This document shows positions 16,559 through 24,602 of a stretch of DNA of 41,074 nt, piece after piece. This DNA comes from CAZDET01 sp964504335 (lineage in GTDB: Bacteria; Bacteroidota; Bacteroidia; Chitinophagales; Saprospiraceae). The notes beneath the pieces were generated by a model. The model saw only the letters and a program-made list of their open reading frames with translations. It ran no database searches and was not told where the DNA came from. Made by a program: the position numbers and the translations under genes. The DNA lies in assembly GCA_964504335.1 (NCBI GenBank), contig CAZDET010000047.1:1-41074 (forward strand), given 5' to 3'. Positions within the stretch are counted from its first letter, which is position 1; every line of letters starts with the position of its first letter.

Positions 16559-17326
16559 TTAATCGCGCCGCTGCGCAAACAGCCAATCGTAGACAAACGG
16601 CTGCTCTTCGAATACATAGTCCCAACTGTTGTGTCCGACGCGGTCGAAGGCGGTCAGGATGGCTCGCCCGCCGGCAGCTTGAATGGCGTTCACTACCTCC
16701 CGGGAGCCGGAGATGGGCACTACACTGTCGTCTCGCCCGTGAAAGGCCCAAATGGGAATATCTTTTAATGTATCAGCGGCAGCTGGATTTCCGATGCCGC
16801 AAATTGGAATCCCGGCGGCAAATCGGTCGGGAAAGTGAACCATCATATCCCATGTACCGATGCCACCCATCGAAAGGCCCATGAGGTAGACGCGGTCGGG
16901 GTCGCCTTGCCCCTCCTCGATGAGCTCGTCTACGACGTCCATGATCATATTTTCGAGATAGGAAGCCGTATCTGCCCAAATCATCCCGTTGTCGCCTCGG
17001 AAACTCATTGTCCAGGCCCATTCCGATGGACATTGAGGCGCAACCACGTAGCAGGGGTGTTCGGAGCGGTGTTTCGTAACCACAAAATTATCTAACACGT
17101 GCACTAATTGGGCGCGGTTATTATCGCCCCGCTCGCCGGCACCGTGCAGAAAGATGATGATCGGATAGCGTGTACCCTCTATCGGCTCTAAGGGCTCCAG
17201 TAGGCGATATAGGAGGGTGCGCCCGTCGGCCTCCGAGGTCTTGGCCTGAAAATCCTCGTAAAGCTGGCCGAAGGTAGTTGCCAGGGTTGTGAAAGCAAAC
17301 AGAAAGGTAAGTAGTAGGCGATGCAT
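16559..17326 (-). CDS. Secreted alpha/beta hydrolase (esterase/prolyl-oligopeptidase-like)
   Basis: 255 residues from the ATG at 17326, chosen because it opens directly with a signal peptide (MHRLLLTFLFAFTTLATTFGQ); the longer reading frame adds 35 residues of low-quality sequence translated from tandem repeats. The fold is alpha/beta hydrolase: oxyanion region FLHGAGERGDN, nucleophile Ser in GLSMGG, acidic residue in FHGRDDSVVP and catalytic His in VGHNSWDY. It resembles phospholipase/carboxylesterase and PHB-depolymerase-like secreted esterases. Substrate unknown; location periplasmic or extracellular. A terminator-like hairpin lies downstream, and an 8-nt tandem repeat abuts its start on the upstream side. 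Confidence 0.85.
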   Translation of the reverse strand: MHRLLLTFLFAFTTLATTFGQLYEDFQAKTSEADGRTLLYRLLEPLEPIEGTRYPIIIFLHGAGERGDNNRAQLVHVLDNFVVTKHRSEHPCYVVAPQCPSEWAWTMSFRGDNGMIWADTASYLENMIMDVVDELIEEGQGDPDRVYLMGLSMGGIGTWDMMVHFPDRFAAGIPICGIGNPAAADTLKDIPIWAFHGRDDSVVPISGSREVVNAIQAAGGRAILTAFDRVGHNSWDYVFEEQPFVYDWLFAQRRD

Positions 17327-17330
17327 CGTG

Positions 17331-17378
17331 TGATGTTCTGATGTTCTAATGTTCCGATGGTGTGATTTTCTGATGCGG
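17331..17378. repeat. Degenerate 8-nt tandem repeat, six units
   Basis: Six consecutive octamers based on TGATGTTC: two are identical (17331-17338, 17339-17346), the third differs by one base, and the next three are more diverged. On the minus strand they read GAACATCA and end 4 bp before the hydrolase ATG, inside its leader. Confidence 0.75.
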
Positions 17379-17405
17379 TGGCCGTCTTCGACGTGCCATG
17401 ATGCT

Positions 17406-18005
17406 TTAACCGACTTCTTCCAGCACGGCAATATGATCTTCCAATTGCCCTAGGTATTGCCCGAAGGCCAGCCGGCTCATCCATCGGCTTATCCAATGAC
17501 TAACGGGGACTAAGATAATCAGACTGGCGATGAGTGCAAAGACGACGATGCGATCCTGGAGGGCCGCTTCTACAGGGCGGACAATGCTCAATCCAATAAG
17601 AAAACCGGCAACCACGGAGACCGGGTAGAACCAAAGCGCGACCCGTTCGTTGATGCGCAGCCAGCGGGATACGATGCGGTGGTATTGTCGAAGCGTGGGC
17701 AAGAGCTGGCCGTCGAGTGGGAGCTGCCCGGGCAGGTGGCGATACAAATGGAGCGTGTAGAGTAATGCCGAAAGGTAGCCCAGGCCAAGTACGATCAGGC
17801 ACGCCCGCACGTAGGGGTGCTCGTACAGGATGATTAGACCAATGGCAGCCACTAAGAAAAAGGCGGTGATTATCGAATTGAACAACAGCCCCCGGCGTAT
17901 TGCGGCGATGGGTGAATGCGCGGCTCCCCGTTGATAATTCACTATTGGAATGTCGGAAGGGGCCTGTGTATCTTGCCAGTCTGCCCATATTTTATGAAGA
18001 TCCAT
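17406..18005 (-). CDS. Four-helix membrane protein coupled to an ECF sigma factor
   Basis: 199 residues from the ATG at 18005. Four hydrophobic helices can be read (about 43-62, 68-86, 125-145 and 152-172 of the protein). The N-terminal 40 residues are hydrophilic and would face the cytosol. Its start overlaps the end of the ECF sigma gene by 14 bp, so the two are translationally coupled. That placement is typical of an anti-sigma factor or sensor for the sigma factor, but no zinc-binding anti-sigma motif or FecR domain is present. The family was not recognised. Confidence 0.7.
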   Translation of the reverse strand: MDLHKIWADWQDTQAPSDIPIVNYQRGAAHSPIAAIRRGLLFNSIITAFFLVAAIGLIILYEHPYVRACLIVLGLGYLSALLYTLHLYRHLPGQLPLDGQLLPTLRQYHRIVSRWLRINERVALWFYPVSVVAGFLIGLSIVRPVEAALQDRIVVFALIASLIILVPVSHWISRWMSRLAFGQYLGQLEDHIAVLEEVG

Positions 18006-18480
18006 GTGCAATTGGCTTTAATTGAACGATGAGTTGCCGTTTGATGCGGTGCAGCTTTACGGCCACGTAGTTTTTGGAAATCCCTACCATCTCGGCGATT
18101 TCGCCGTTGTCATACCCTTCGAGATGTAAGAGGATGATGGCCCGCTCGGCTTCCGGCAAATTGCGTACGGCCTGATACAGCAGTTCACTTTGTTCGTTGA
18201 AGGATGTTTCACCGGCGTAATCGGGCAACTCGGCGACGGATTCGGTTGGCGGTTGGCGCTTTCGTCGGTAGGTCAGTACTGTATTCAGGCTGACGCGATA
18301 GAGCCAGGTTGAAAACTTCGAGCGCCCTTCGAAAGCCGGAAAGGAACGCCAGGCCTGATACAAAATCTCTTGCTGTAGATCTTCCCATTCCGATGGGGTA
18401 TGAACGTACATGGCCACGACCTTGCGGACGATACCCAGGTGTTGTTGGATCAATCGTTGAAAGCGCTCATGCCCGTTCAT
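17992..18480 (-). CDS. ECF-type RNA polymerase sigma factor
   Basis: 162 residues, the usual length for an extracytoplasmic-function sigma-70 factor. Region 2 spans about 5-75 (LIQQHLGIVRKVVAMYVHTPSEWEDLQQEILYQAW split over positions 9-43, and FSTWLYRVSLNTVLTYRR at 56-73). Region 4 spans about 98-155 (LPEAERAIILLHLEGYDNGEIAEMVGIS with a helix-turn-helix). It directs RNA polymerase to a small set of promoters. It follows the T9SS dockerin-like gene by 50 bp and overlaps the membrane protein gene downstream. A TAATTTG box (about 18507-18513 on the minus strand) in the 50-bp gap could be its own promoter. Confidence 0.93.
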   Translation of the reverse strand: MNGHERFQRLIQQHLGIVRKVVAMYVHTPSEWEDLQQEILYQAWRSFPAFEGRSKFSTWLYRVSLNTVLTYRRKRQPPTESVAELPDYAGETSFNEQSELLYQAVRNLPEAERAIILLHLEGYDNGEIAEMVGISKNYVAVKLHRIKRQLIVQLKPIAHGSS

Positions 18481-18530
18481 GTTCTTTTAGTTGCATTTTT
18501 TTCGGGCAAATTACAAGCGCGTCCAGTTTT

Positions 18531-20033
18531 TTATGGCTGAAATACAATGGGGCGCAGGAGGGTCTCACCGCGGAAATGAATTGCCAGATAGTAGGTGCCG
18601 CCCGGCAAACCTTTAAGGTCGATCTGCTGATTCGTCGGGCGGAGGGTGCGTATCAGGCGGCCTTCCGAAGAAAGAAGCTTCACCGTTGCCGACTTGTTGA
18701 AAGGAGTTTCGAGATATAGCTTCCCATCAGTAGTGGGGTTGGGGTAAAGTGCAACAGCGCTGGCCCAAACGGGTTCTCTCGTCGTTGTAGTAGCATTGAT
18801 GACGGGCAATTCCTGAACGCTTTGCTCGATAGAGTCATACACCTCTCCGGCGCTGACCCGGCGACCTTCCACAATCTCCAGTCGGAGGCGATTGCTGTCC
18901 GGATTAGCGAAATCAAGAGCTTCGAGGCGGAGATAGCCCAGCGTGCCGAACCCACTGATTGATTGGCCGTTGGTGCGGCTTAGGGCTACGTCAAGCCACC
19001 CGCCTTCTGCATCGAGTTCCTGGATGCCGATCAGGACGGCACCTTCCCGGGCCAGCCAGCTATCACTGTAATCAAAGATGAGGCTGGCAGGGTTGATCCG
19101 CTGAGGGTCGAAGGAAATGCGAAAGGCAATGCCGTAGAGTTCGTCTACGGATGCTTCGGCGGAGCCGATGTTTAAGGGAATTAGGGTCTCTTCGCCCGCT
19201 CGAACTTCTACTGTTTCGAAGGCCATGGTTGCGTTGGAAAGATGCCGCTCCGAACCGGGAGGAGAGCGGAAGGGCGTCACGCGGTTCGATAGATTTTGCT
19301 GAATAACCGATACATCCAGGCTGTCAATGCGGCCGTTTCCGTCGGCATCGATGTGGTAGAAATTGAGGCGACTATTCGGCAGGCTGTCCGGCCAGCGGAA
19401 TGCTCGCTGAGCCGCCCATTCGGTGGCGGCATCGGGCCGGGCCGGGCCGGCGCTGCCGTAGGCCAAACCGACATTCAGCAAGTCGGATACGGCTACTACT
19501 CGATCGGCATTGGTATCGCCGGGATAGAGACGGTCAAAAAAGGCCACGCCTCCGGTGGTGAGTGCCAGTGGCGCAATGTTAAAATCGGTGGATACGAATT
19601 CGGCTTGAACGAAGCCATCGAAGTCAATGGCCGCACTGCCCTGGTCGATCAGTGGTCGAAATACCACCTGGAGCAAGGTATCGCCGCTTGCAACCGGAAA
19701 GGACGTTTGCCCGGGGCCGTCTGCCAGTTTTACAATCCCGATTTCGCCCGGTAGCCGGAGGTTGTAATCCGATGCGTCCAAATCGAGGGGATTGATAGAT
19801 AAATCGAGCGCCTCGAAGGATAATTGAGCCGTGTCCCAGCGAAGGGACATTTGAAGGGCTCCAATATCCCGGATGGAATCGGCCACTACAGCAATGCGTA
19901 CCGCCGAAGTATCATCGCTGAAGAAATTCACCGTAGTAATGCGCAGCCGGACGGTGTCGGTCGGAGCTTGGGCGAGAAGAGAGAAGGAACTAACTACACA
20001 CAACAACAGGCAAGTAAACGCTACTCGAGACAT
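18531..20033 (-). CDS. T9SS-secreted cohesin/dockerin-like protein
   Basis: 500 residues from the ATG at 20033, chosen because it starts with the signal peptide (MSRVAFTCLLLCVVSSFSLLAQA). Two cohesin-like beta modules can be read (about 25-165 and 270-400; DIGALQMSLRWDTAQLSF and ELYGIAFRISFDPQRI). Between them lie two dockerin/EF-hand-like loops (GDTNADRVVAVSDLL and DADGNGRIDSLDVS), likely calcium-binding. The last 75 residues are a T9SS sorting domain (LYPNPTTDGKLYLE, LPGGTYYLAI). It is predicted to be exported to the surface or medium. An ECF sigma factor and a membrane protein follow on the same strand, so the surface protein may be in that sigma circuit. No catalytic domain seen. Confidence 0.87.
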   Translation of the reverse strand: MSRVAFTCLLLCVVSSFSLLAQAPTDTVRLRITTVNFFSDDTSAVRIAVVADSIRDIGALQMSLRWDTAQLSFEALDLSINPLDLDASDYNLRLPGEIGIVKLADGPGQTSFPVASGDTLLQVVFRPLIDQGSAAIDFDGFVQAEFVSTDFNIAPLALTTGGVAFFDRLYPGDTNADRVVAVSDLLNVGLAYGSAGPARPDAATEWAAQRAFRWPDSLPNSRLNFYHIDADGNGRIDSLDVSVIQQNLSNRVTPFRSPPGSERHLSNATMAFETVEVRAGEETLIPLNIGSAEASVDELYGIAFRISFDPQRINPASLIFDYSDSWLAREGAVLIGIQELDAEGGWLDVALSRTNGQSISGFGTLGYLRLEALDFANPDSNRLRLEIVEGRRVSAGEVYDSIEQSVQELPVINATTTTREPVWASAVALYPNPTTDGKLYLETPFNKSATVKLLSSEGRLIRTLRPTNQQIDLKGLPGGTYYLAIHFRGETLLRPIVFQP

Positions 20034-20122
20034 TAATCTGAGAAATGTGCCCCAGGCAGAAGGGCCGGAGCTCGTATTTGGGATCAACTGGGCGAGGCAA
20101 AGATAGGAGTTTAATCAGGTCA

Positions 20123-20178
20123 AAACTGTTAAAAGAACGAACCCCTACCGGTGGCTTCATGACCGGCAGGGGTTCGTT
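20123..20178 (-). terminator. Intrinsic terminator
   Basis: A 17-bp stem (arms 20136-20152 and 20162-20178, one mismatch) with a 9-nt loop is followed on the minus strand by CTTTTAACAGTTTT. It ends the tandem-repeat protein gene at 20200-21021. Confidence 0.85.
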
Positions 20179-20199
20179 GGATAAGGGCTACTCGAGTAG

Positions 20200-21021
20200 T
20201 TATTGAATCCAGAGATTTACGAGCTGTAAATCCTCCTGTTGTTCGAGGCGGTCCCACTTATCTTCGAAAGTGAGCTTTTCCATATCACGCAGGAGGAGGT
20301 GCTGGTATTCGCCGGCCTGATAAACGCCCAGATAAACGGTTTCGCCGTTTTCCTGAAAGCGGTCGTAGTCGATCAGGCGAATATTGCTCTTCATGCGTTG
20401 GAGCCAATCGGTATTGAATTCTCTTGGGTCGTTGGTGAAATAAACGTAGTTCCGTCTGGGAGCGGGGTTGAAGTGATAAATGGCCAGGTACTGCACAGAA
20501 CCGGCGGGAGTATTGATAGCTTTCACACCGGTGAGGTAATAATTCTGAAGTGCCATCTCATTGGTGCGGAGTTCGAGGGTGGAGCCGCTTTCCAATTTCC
20601 AGATTTTGTGAGGCGTATCTCCCTTGCGCCATACACCGATGTATTGAAAATCGTTTTCATTGACGGCAAATCCGGTAATGTCACTCAGGACGAATCCCTT
20701 TTTAGCCATTTCGCGCTTGGTCTTCACCAGGTTGGTCCAGCCCATAGTGGTGATGATACTGTCGCTTACGCCGCTCTCCGCATAAATACCCCAGTAAATT
20801 CGGTCTCTACTGATGCCGGACGTCTCGATATCGATCAGGCGGTAGCCTTTACTGTTGTAGTCGCTGTTTTGCGTCAGGAAATCTTCCCAACTGACGCCTT
20901 CAATGTATTCCAGCCGCGCATCGGTCTGCTGAAAAATTCCGCTGACGAACGTCTGCGCCTCGGCGGCCGTAATTGTCAGAATAGCAAGGGTTACTAGTAA
21001 GAAGTGTTTGTAGTAAGACAT
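20200..21021 (-). CDS. Secreted protein of four tandem WG-type repeats (bacterial tandem repeat domain 1-like)
   Basis: 273 residues from the ATG at 21021; an in-frame TTG lies 9 bp upstream. The signal peptide ends at AEA (about 22). Four degenerate repeats of roughly 50-60 residues follow, each with a W-x-x-x-hydrophobic start, a gly/leu strand and a (Y/F)-x-(G/A)-(V/I)-(W/Y) strand: SKGYRLIDIETSG...IYWGIYAE, KKGFVLSDITGFA...YIGVWRKG, LTGVKAINT...YLAIYHF and NIRLIDYDRF...YLGVYQAG. The pattern matches the bacterial tandem repeat domain found beside proteases such as polyglycine hydrolases, but no protease domain is attached here. It stands alone between a terminator and the metZ gene. Function unknown. 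Confidence 0.75.
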   Translation of the reverse strand: MSYYKHFLLVTLAILTITAAEAQTFVSGIFQQTDARLEYIEGVSWEDFLTQNSDYNSKGYRLIDIETSGISRDRIYWGIYAESGVSDSIITTMGWTNLVKTKREMAKKGFVLSDITGFAVNENDFQYIGVWRKGDTPHKIWKLESGSTLELRTNEMALQNYYLTGVKAINTPAGSVQYLAIYHFNPAPRRNYVYFTNDPREFNTDWLQRMKSNIRLIDYDRFQENGETVYLGVYQAGEYQHLLLRDMEKLTFEDKWDRLEQQEDLQLVNLWIQ

Positions 21022-21206
21022 AAGTAGCAAAGGATTGTGGTGTCGATTTAAATCATATTGGGTCGTTTACTTGAATGATAGTTGCCCTTTCGACGCGTAG
21101 GCCAAAAGAAGTACCGGATGTGGAAAGGTATGGCAATAGTAGTTTGATGGAGACGCTAATAAAACTACAAAAATACCGGAGATGTTGCCCGGCCGGGGAA
21201 ACAAAT

Positions 21207-22367
21207 TTACTGTAATCCATTTACCAAATCTGCCTGGATATCGGCGAGTGCTTCCAGCCCTACGCTGATGCGCACGAGGCTGTCGGTAATACCGACGGAA
21301 GCGCGTTCGGCTGCACTCAGCTTGCTGTGGGTAGTAGTTGCCGGGTGGGTAAGAATGGATCGGGTATCGCCGAGGTTGGAAGAGCGGGTACACAGTTGGG
21401 CCTGGTTGATCAGTTGCAGCGCTGCGGTTTTACCTCCTTTCAACTCGAAGGAGACGATCCCGCCCCCCAGGCGCATTTGCTGTTTGGCAATGGCGTGTTG
21501 AGGATGGCTCTCGAGAAATGGATAAAGGACGGACGCCACGCCGGCCTGCCCCTCCAGCCAGTGTGCCAGTGCCAGCGCACTGCGGCAATGTGCATCCATT
21601 CGTACGGCGAGCGTCTCGAGGCTTTTGCTCAGCATCCAGGCATGGAATGGGGAGAGCGCCGGGCCGGTATGGCGACAGAAAAAGGTTACCTCCTCCATCC
21701 GGTCGGTGGAACCGAGCACCAGCCCCCCGAGCACGCGTCCCTGACCGTCGAGCCACTTGGTGGCACTGTGCAGGACGATATCGGCACCGAAGTCGGCCGG
21801 TCGTTGGAGATACGGGGTGGCAAAACAGTTGTCTGCCACAAACAGCAACTCGTGCGTCCGGGCAAAGCGGCCGGCCGCTTCCAGATCCACCACCTGCAAT
21901 CCCGGATTGGAAGGCGTTTCGATCAACAGTAGCTGGGTGTTGGGCTGCACGGCTACCTCCCAATTAGTCTGATCGATCGGATCGATGTAGGTATGCGTGA
22001 TCCCGTAGCGGGGGAGTAATTGCGTGAGCAGTTGGTGAGTGCTTCCAAAAACCGATCTGGTGGCCAATACGTGATCGCCCGCCCGCAGAAAGGCCATAAG
22101 GGAGGCAAACACGGCCGACATGCCTGAGGCGGTGGCAAAGCCGGCTTCGGTTCCTTCCAGCGCACACATTTTCCGGATCAATTCGTCCGTGTTTGGATTG
22201 TTGTAGCGCGAATAAATGAGGGCATCCGTTTCTCCGGCAAAGGCCTCCTGCATCCGCTCGGCATCCGGAAATGTAAAACTCGAGGTGAGAAACAGCGGCG
22301 TACTATGCTCGCGGTAAGGCGTTGTTTCCATTTGCCCCCGGATAGCCTGAGTGGCAAAGTCGGTCAT
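21207..22367 (-). CDS. metZ: O-succinyl/acetylhomoserine sulfhydrylase (PLP-dependent)
   Basis: 386 residues from the ATG at 22367, which overlaps the stop of the OsmC-family gene (ATGA). The Cys/Met-metabolism PLP fold is complete: PLP Lys204 in SATKWLDGQG, the phosphate-binding ASGMSA (80-85), YSRYNNPN (52-59) and Asp179 in FVADNCFATP. Sequence style (GQGRVLGG, RHTGPALSPFHAWMLSKSLETL) points to O-succinylhomoserine sulfhydrylase, which makes homocysteine from an activated homoserine and sulfide. Because the neighbouring metX makes acetyl- (or succinyl-) homoserine, the real substrate is uncertain. Together with metY it gives two sulfhydrylases in one locus. Confidence 0.88.
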   Translation of the reverse strand: MTDFATQAIRGQMETTPYREHSTPLFLTSSFTFPDAERMQEAFAGETDALIYSRYNNPNTDELIRKMCALEGTEAGFATASGMSAVFASLMAFLRAGDHVLATRSVFGSTHQLLTQLLPRYGITHTYIDPIDQTNWEVAVQPNTQLLLIETPSNPGLQVVDLEAAGRFARTHELLFVADNCFATPYLQRPADFGADIVLHSATKWLDGQGRVLGGLVLGSTDRMEEVTFFCRHTGPALSPFHAWMLSKSLETLAVRMDAHCRSALALAHWLEGQAGVASVLYPFLESHPQHAIAKQQMRLGGGIVSFELKGGKTAALQLINQAQLCTRSSNLGDTRSILTHPATTTHSKLSAAERASVGITDSLVRISVGLEALADIQADLVNGLQ

Positions 22368-22813
22368 GAGCCTACACTTTTTCCTCCATCTACCCGCTCG
22401 CCGTCGTCGATGGCGTAGCTCCAGGTGATGGTTGCTGCCTTTTCCAGCATTTTGGTGATGCTGCATAGTTTTTCCATGGAAATGCGGCAGGCGCGTTCCA
22501 CTTTACCGGGCTCCAGCTCGCCGTAGAGGCGGTAGTGGACGTGGATATCAGTAAATACCCGGGGGATGTCGTCGGTACGCTGGCCACTAACGTCGAGCTC
22601 GATGTGTCGTAATGGTTGGCGTTGTTTGCGCAATAGCTCAATGACGTCGATTGAGCTGCAGGAGCCCAGTGAAGCCAGCAGCATTTGGGTAGGGCGCATT
22701 CCCTGACCGCGACCGCCAATATCGAGGGTCGCATCGGATCGTACCGTCTGGCCCTCCGGGCTAATGGATTCCATGAGGTAGGCATCGTCGATGCGCTTAA
22801 TGGTGATATTCAT
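22364..22813 (-). CDS. OsmC/Ohr-family protein
   Basis: 149 residues from the ATG at 22813. The OsmC fold is recognisable: beta-rich N-terminus, the helix LLASLGSCSSIDVIELLRK with the first redox Cys (Cys52), and the C-terminal strand and helix with a second Cys in MEKLCSITKML. Family members reduce peroxides or handle sulfur compounds. The second Cys in the ekyCsi context resembles the YhfA-like subgroup, not Ohr proper. It shares a 4-bp stop/start overlap with metZ, which suggests a sulfur-metabolism role such as persulfide handling. That link is inference. Confidence 0.85.
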   Translation of the reverse strand: MNITIKRIDDAYLMESISPEGQTVRSDATLDIGGRGQGMRPTQMLLASLGSCSSIDVIELLRKQRQPLRHIELDVSGQRTDDIPRVFTDIHVHYRLYGELEPGKVERACRISMEKLCSITKMLEKAATITWSYAIDDGERVDGGKSVGS

Positions 22814-22903
22814 GTTGCAACTTTGATGATTTTCAGAACGACTAATTGGGGGGAAAGTTGATTGGGGGCCCTTCCCACACATGATTGCATCAACGAGTGT
22901 TCA

Positions 22904-22935
22904 TTTGACATTTAGGAAGAAGGACCCTACATTTG
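22904..22935 (+). promoter_or_regulatory. Strong Bacteroidota promoter for the SAM riboswitch-metYX transcript
   Basis: TTTG at 22904-22907 and TACATTTG at 22928-22935 match the Bacteroidota -33/-7 consensus (TTTG, TANNTTTG) exactly, with a 20-bp spacer. Transcription would start near 22941, about 35 nt before the riboswitch. Confidence 0.75.
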
Positions 22936-22974
22936 GGTCGAATAAAGAATCCCGTTCATTTTTTAGTGAACCCA

Positions 22975-23083
22975 TTTTATACCGAAGGGTGGAGAGACCA
23001 GGCTCTGTGAAACCCTGGCAACCGGCCGCACGGCAAATGGTGCCACATCCTGCCACGCTCTATGTTGAGAGTGGAAATATAAA
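22975..23083 (+). promoter_or_regulatory. SAM-I (S-box) riboswitch
   Basis: The conserved S-box core is clear: GGGTGGAGAGACCAGGCTC, then TGTGAAACCCTGGCAACC, followed by a short P3 arm (CACGGCAAATGGTGCC) and a P4 hairpin (CTCTATGTTGAGAG). P1 closes as TTTTATA (22975-22981) with TATAAA (23078-23083). S-adenosylmethionine binding normally switches off downstream methionine genes, here metY-metX. An alternative pair GTTGAG (23064-23069) / CTCAAC (23084-23089) spans the P4 and P1 region and might compete with the aptamer fold. No T-run terminator was found before metY, so control may be at another point in the 183-nt leader or by translation. Confidence 0.92.
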
Positions 23084-23266
23084 CTCAACGGACCAATGAT
23101 CCGCTCGCTGTTTCCTACTTACTCTTTCGCTAGTCGGCCCTCTGCCAGCTACCCATTCGGTTGTTGTCGGAGAAGTTAATTGCCAATTACGTGCGCTCAG
23201 CACCGCTGGAGTGTGTATGCACCCTGGTGGAGGCGTATTCTTTCATACCAAATCTAAATATCGACT

Positions 23267-24589
23267 ATGTCAAATTATCGTTTCGAAACCCTACAATTAC
23301 ACGCCGGACAGGAGGAGGTGGAAGGTACGACCCGTGCCCGCGCCATCCCAATTTACCAAACGACGAGTTTTACCTTCAAAGACAGCGAACACGGTGCCCG
23401 CCTATTTGCACTGGAAGAATTCGGCAACGTCTATACCCGCATCATGAATCCTACCAACGACGCCTTTGAGCGGCGGGTAGCGGCCCTGGAAGGGGGCGTG
23501 GCAGCCCTGGCCGTCAGTTCGGGGCAGGCGGCTCAATTCGTTGCGCTCAACAATATCTTGCAGGCCGGCGATAATTTCATCGCGTCTTCCAACCTGTACG
23601 GAGGCTCCTACAATCAGTTCAAGGTGGCATTTAAGCGCCTGAATGTCGAAGTGCGGTTTACGGAAGATGAGCGCCCCGAATCGTACGCCAAGCTGATTGA
23701 TGAAAATACCAAGGCGCTCTATGTAGAAACGATTGGTAATCCAAGCTACAACGTGCCGGATTTTGACGGCATCGCGGCAGTTGCCAGGGAGCACGGCTTA
23801 CCGCTGGTCGTCGATAATACCTTCGGTGCAGCCGGCTACCTGTGCCGCCCGATAGAACATGGCGCAAACGTAGTCGTCCAGTCGGCCACCAAGTGGATCG
23901 GAGGGCACGGTACCAGCATCGGGGGCGTCATCGTCGATGCCGGCAATTTCAACTGGAACAACGGCAAATTCCCCCAATTCTCGGAGCCTTCCGAGGGGTA
24001 TCACGGGATGGTTTTCGGAGAAATTTTTAAGGAAGGAAGCGACTTTGGCAATATCGCCTACATCATTCGCGCCCGCGTAGAAGGCCTGCGCGATTTTGGT
24101 CCGGCCATCAGCCCGTTCAATTCCTTTCTCCTGCTGCAGGGACTGGAAACCCTGAGCCTGCGGGTGCAGCGCACCGTCGACAACGCCCTGGAGCTAGCCA
24201 GGTGGCTCGAACAGCACGACATGGTAGAATCTGTCAATTATCCCGGACTCGAATCGCATCCCAGCCACGATCGGGCCAAAAAATACCTGAAGCACGGTTT
24301 CGGTGGGGTACTAGGCTTCAATATCAAGGGCGATCGGGAATCCGCTACCGCTTTTGTCGACAACCTGAAACTCATCAGCCATTTGGCGAATGTAGGCGAT
24401 GCGAAAACACTGATCATTCAGCCCTCCGCCACTACCCACCAGCAGCTCACCGAAGCGGAGCAGGCAGCGGCCGGAGTATTGCCCAATCAACTGCGCGTCA
24501 GTGTAGGTATCGAGCACATCGACGACATCAAGGCCGATATGGAACAGGCCTTTGCAGCCGTTCGCGGCCGGGTTCCGGTATTGCAGTAA
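23267..24589 (+). CDS. metY: O-acetylhomoserine sulfhydrylase
   Basis: 440 residues, typical MetY length. It makes homocysteine (and acetate) from O-acetylhomoserine and sulfide with PLP. Motifs: Lys209 in QSATKWIGGHGTSIGG (the PLP Schiff base), SSGQAAQ (84-90), YTRIMNPTNDAFERR (56-70), DNTFGAAGYLCRP (183-195) and the C-terminal VSVGIEHIDDIKADM. The extra GHGTSIGG-VIVDAGNFNW segment separates MetY from cystathionine gamma-synthases. It is controlled by the SAM riboswitch upstream and followed 13 bp later by metX, which makes its substrate. Confidence 0.96.
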   Translation: MSNYRFETLQLHAGQEEVEGTTRARAIPIYQTTSFTFKDSEHGARLFALEEFGNVYTRIMNPTNDAFERRVAALEGGVAALAVSSGQAAQFVALNNILQAGDNFIASSNLYGGSYNQFKVAFKRLNVEVRFTEDERPESYAKLIDENTKALYVETIGNPSYNVPDFDGIAAVAREHGLPLVVDNTFGAAGYLCRPIEHGANVVVQSATKWIGGHGTSIGGVIVDAGNFNWNNGKFPQFSEPSEGYHGMVFGEIFKEGSDFGNIAYIIRARVEGLRDFGPAISPFNSFLLLQGLETLSLRVQRTVDNALELARWLEQHDMVESVNYPGLESHPSHDRAKKYLKHGFGGVLGFNIKGDRESATAFVDNLKLISHLANVGDAKTLIIQPSATTHQQLTEAEQAAAGVLPNQLRVSVGIEHIDDIKADMEQAFAAVRGRVPVLQ

Positions 24590-24602
24590 AAGTAGTTCAA
24601 AC

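Noticed and set aside
21188..21197. CCCGGCCGGG palindrome after metZ as a terminator
   Set aside because: It is only 10 bp with no loop and the nearest T-run is about 13 nt further on, so the case is too weak.
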